Under the pieces are notes generated by a model that saw only the letters and a program-made list of their open reading frames with translations, ran no database searches and was not told the DNA's origin. A stretch of 24,535 bases of DNA from a virus, in the IMG/VR virus record IMGVR_UViG_3300035204_000524, positions 1-24,535 of that record. One strand, given 5' to 3'. A program made the translations under genes and the position numbers. Below are positions 23,180 to 24,535 of this stretch, one piece after another (positions within the stretch are counted from its first letter, which is position 1; each line of letters opens with the position of its first letter).

Positions 23180-24229
23180 GTGAAAATTTGCATTCTGAAT
23201 GACACACACTGGGGGGCGAGAGGCGACTCTCAAGTGTTCCTAAACTATTTTATGAAGTTCTTTGACGATGTGTTTTTTCCATACGTTAAAGAGCATAACA
23301 TACACACATTAATACACGCAGGCGACCTGATGGACAGGCGTAAGTTTGTCAATTTCAATATCCTGAATCAGGTGAGAGAGAAGTTCATTGAAAGATTAGA
23401 AGATGCAGGTATTGAGATGCATTGCATTCTCGGAAATCACGATGTCTATTATCGCAATACTAACCGCGTCAATTCTATGTCTGAGTTGTTCGGTGACTCT
23501 CCTGCCTTGAACATATACGAAGAGCCAGTTGTGAAGACTTTTGGTGCTTTGGATATTGCTTTTCTTCCGTGGGTAAACAAAGAGAACTATGACCAATCCA
23601 TTGAGTTTATCAAGACAGCAGAGGCACCCTTCCTCATTGGACACCTTGAGTTGAGTGGGTATGATGTCATTCGTGGTGTGCAGTACAACGATGGTATGGA
23701 TCCCAAACTCTTTAGTAGGTATGAGCAGGTATTGACAGGACACTTCCATTGCCGTCAAGAGAGAGGTAACATCTATTATCTTGGAACCCAGTATCAGATC
23801 ACCTTCAGCGATCTGAACGAAACGAAGGGGTTCCACGTTCTTGACACAGACACCCGCGAGATTGAGTTCATCCCCAACCCATACCAGATGTTCCACGCTG
23901 TCACCTACAACGATAAAGATGGTCCAGTTGATGCAGATGAGTTTGATTGTCGTTACCTTGAGAATGCATATGTCAAGTTGTTCGTAGAACACAAAGAACA
24001 CCCATATTCCTTTGAGCGGTTTATGGACAAACTCTATGATTGTGGCGTTGAGAAGATTACCATCGTTGAGGAACTGGTAGACATCTCGGACGAAGAAGAA
24101 ATAGTTGACTTAGCCCAAGATACCGTTACACTGATCAACAATGAGATTGAGGGGCTGGAAGAAGTGAAAGACAAAGAGAAGATGAAACGCATCATCAAAG
24201 ATTTGTATATGGAGTCATTGTCATTATAA
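23180..24229 (+). CDS. 47: Recombination endonuclease subunit gp47 (Mre11-like)
   Basis: This 349-residue protein (T4 gp47 has 339) is the nuclease half of the gp46/gp47 complex that resects DNA ends for recombination-dependent replication. The metallophosphoesterase motifs are complete: LNDTHWG (Asp8, His10), HAGDLMDRR (Asp49), ILGNHDVYY (Asn86, His87), LIGHLEL (His155) and LTGHFHC (His188, His190). The start is GTG 23180, right at the first conserved strand. The 3' half is noticeably richer in GC and in GAG/AAG codons than the upstream genes. Gene 46 begins within the last few codons. Confidence 0.95.
   Translation: MKICILNDTHWGARGDSQVFLNYFMKFFDDVFFPYVKEHNIHTLIHAGDLMDRRKFVNFNILNQVREKFIERLEDAGIEMHCILGNHDVYYRNTNRVNSMSELFGDSPALNIYEEPVVKTFGALDIAFLPWVNKENYDQSIEFIKTAEAPFLIGHLELSGYDVIRGVQYNDGMDPKLFSRYEQVLTGHFHCRQERGNIYYLGTQYQITFSDLNETKGFHVLDTDTREIEFIPNPYQMFHAVTYNDKDGPVDADEFDCRYLENAYVKLFVEHKEHPYSFERFMDKLYDCGVEKITIVEELVDISDEEEIVDLAQDTVTLINNEIEGLEEVKDKEKMKRIIKDLYMESLSL
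24211..24214 (+). promoter_or_regulatory. Ribosome binding site GGAG that decides the gene 46 start
   Basis: GGAG at 24211-24214, inside the end of gene 47, lies eight bases before ATT 24223. This is normal spacing and supports initiation at that unusual codon, since no ATG, GTG or TTG is in frame nearby. Confidence 0.5.
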
Positions 24230-24535
24230 ATTTCACGACACTTAAATGGAAAAATTTCCTTTCAACAGGAAACTATCCAACAACATTGGACCTCACCAGA
24301 CACAGAAACACTCTGATCTCTGGAGAGAATGGTGCAGGCAAATCAACGATGCTTGATGCGTTGACGTTCGCCCTATTCGGCAAGTCGTTTCGTGGGATCA
24401 ACATTCCCCAACTTCCTAACTCAATCAACGAGAAAAATTGTGAAGTGGAGATTGAGTTCACAATTGGCAAGGATGAGTATCGGGTGTTCCGTTCCTTGAA
24501 CCCAAAGAAGTTTGAGATATACAAGAACGGGAATC
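24223..24535 (+). CDS. 46: Recombination endonuclease subunit gp46 (Rad50-like), 3' truncated by window edge
   Basis: The last 313 bases encode the first 104 residues of the ATPase partner of gp47. The protein begins NFTTLKWKNFLSTGNY and continues to Walker A GENGAGKST (residues 34-42) and MLDALTFALFGKSFRGINIP (43-62), then NSINEKNCEVEIEFTIG: the standard SMC/Rad50-type N-terminus of gp46. The first in-frame standard start codon is TTG at 24286, well inside the conserved region, so it cannot be the true start. Alignment with the N-termini I remember from related phages puts the start at ATT 24223, overlapping gene 47 by seven bases. Most of the protein (coiled coil, Walker B) is outside the window. 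Confidence 0.9.
   Translation, partial: MINFTTLKWKNFLSTGNYPTTLDLTRHRNTLISGENGAGKSTMLDALTFALFGKSFRGINIPQLPNSINEKNCEVEIEFTIGKDEYRVFRSLNPKKFEIYKNGN

Noticed and set aside
23396-24001. Long open frame on the minus strand (201 codons) opposite gene 47
   Set aside because: It is fully opposite a gene with complete catalytic motifs, has no ribosome binding site of note, and its translation shows no recognisable domain.
1-24535. tRNA genes, CRISPR arrays, introns, homing endonucleases and insertion sequences
   Set aside because: I looked for them and saw none. The terminase, portal and capsid genes are uninterrupted, and no gap is large enough for most of these elements.

Overview
The window is a block of late and replication genes from a T4-type contractile-tailed bacteriophage (Caudoviricetes, myovirus morphology). 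Every gene lies on the + strand. Genes are packed tightly, with stop/start overlaps such as TGATG, TAATG and ATGA, and the DNA is AT-rich. The order is neck (13, 14, 15), terminase (16, 17), sheath and tube (18, 19), portal (20), prohead core (67-like), protease (21), scaffold (22) and capsid (23). It continues with a tube-like/tail completion protein (3?), uvsY, uvsW, 55, 47 and 46. That order, with 23-3-uvsY-uvsW-55-47-46 in one block, is the one I know from marine T4-like phages such as the cyanophages. The Cys-rich GxCC repeats, the cupredoxin-like domain and the short beta insert in gp14 also fit an aquatic, probably marine, phage. The host cannot be named from this sequence.

Region 1 (1-5143) is the accessory part. 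Three end-to-end genes encode Cys-rich proteins. The first is cut by the window edge and combines a LamG-like domain with GxCC repeats. The second is a small one-repeat protein. The third, 1035 residues long, combines about eight GxCC repeats, a cupredoxin-like domain that keeps four potential copper ligands, and a C-terminal leucine-rich-repeat domain. They occupy the place where T4 carries baseplate, short-fibre and whisker genes, so virion surface or adhesion roles are likely but unproven. A 161-residue Cys-cluster protein (5160-5645) links this region to the neck genes.

Region 2 (5698-19141) is the virion assembly block, about 13.4 kb. It makes the head-tail connector, packaging motor, sheath, two tail-tube paralogues, portal, two tandem core proteins that share a gp67-like N-terminal module, the protease, the scaffold and the major capsid protein. 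It ends in a strong hairpin-plus-T-run terminator. Three intergenic gaps contain the same octamer, TATATAAT, a candidate late promoter element for this phage.

Region 3 (19206-24535) begins with a new TATATAAT element and a strong ribosome binding site. It carries the third tube-like protein, the recombination pair UvsY and UvsW, an unrecognised protein with a possible Sm-like N-terminus, the late sigma factor gp55, and the recombination nuclease pair gp47 and gp46 (Mre11/Rad50-like). gp46 runs off the window. Its conserved N-terminus has no ATG, GTG or TTG in front of it and probably starts at ATT. No tRNA, CRISPR array, insertion sequence, intron or homing endonuclease was seen, and no gap between genes exceeds about 130 bases.
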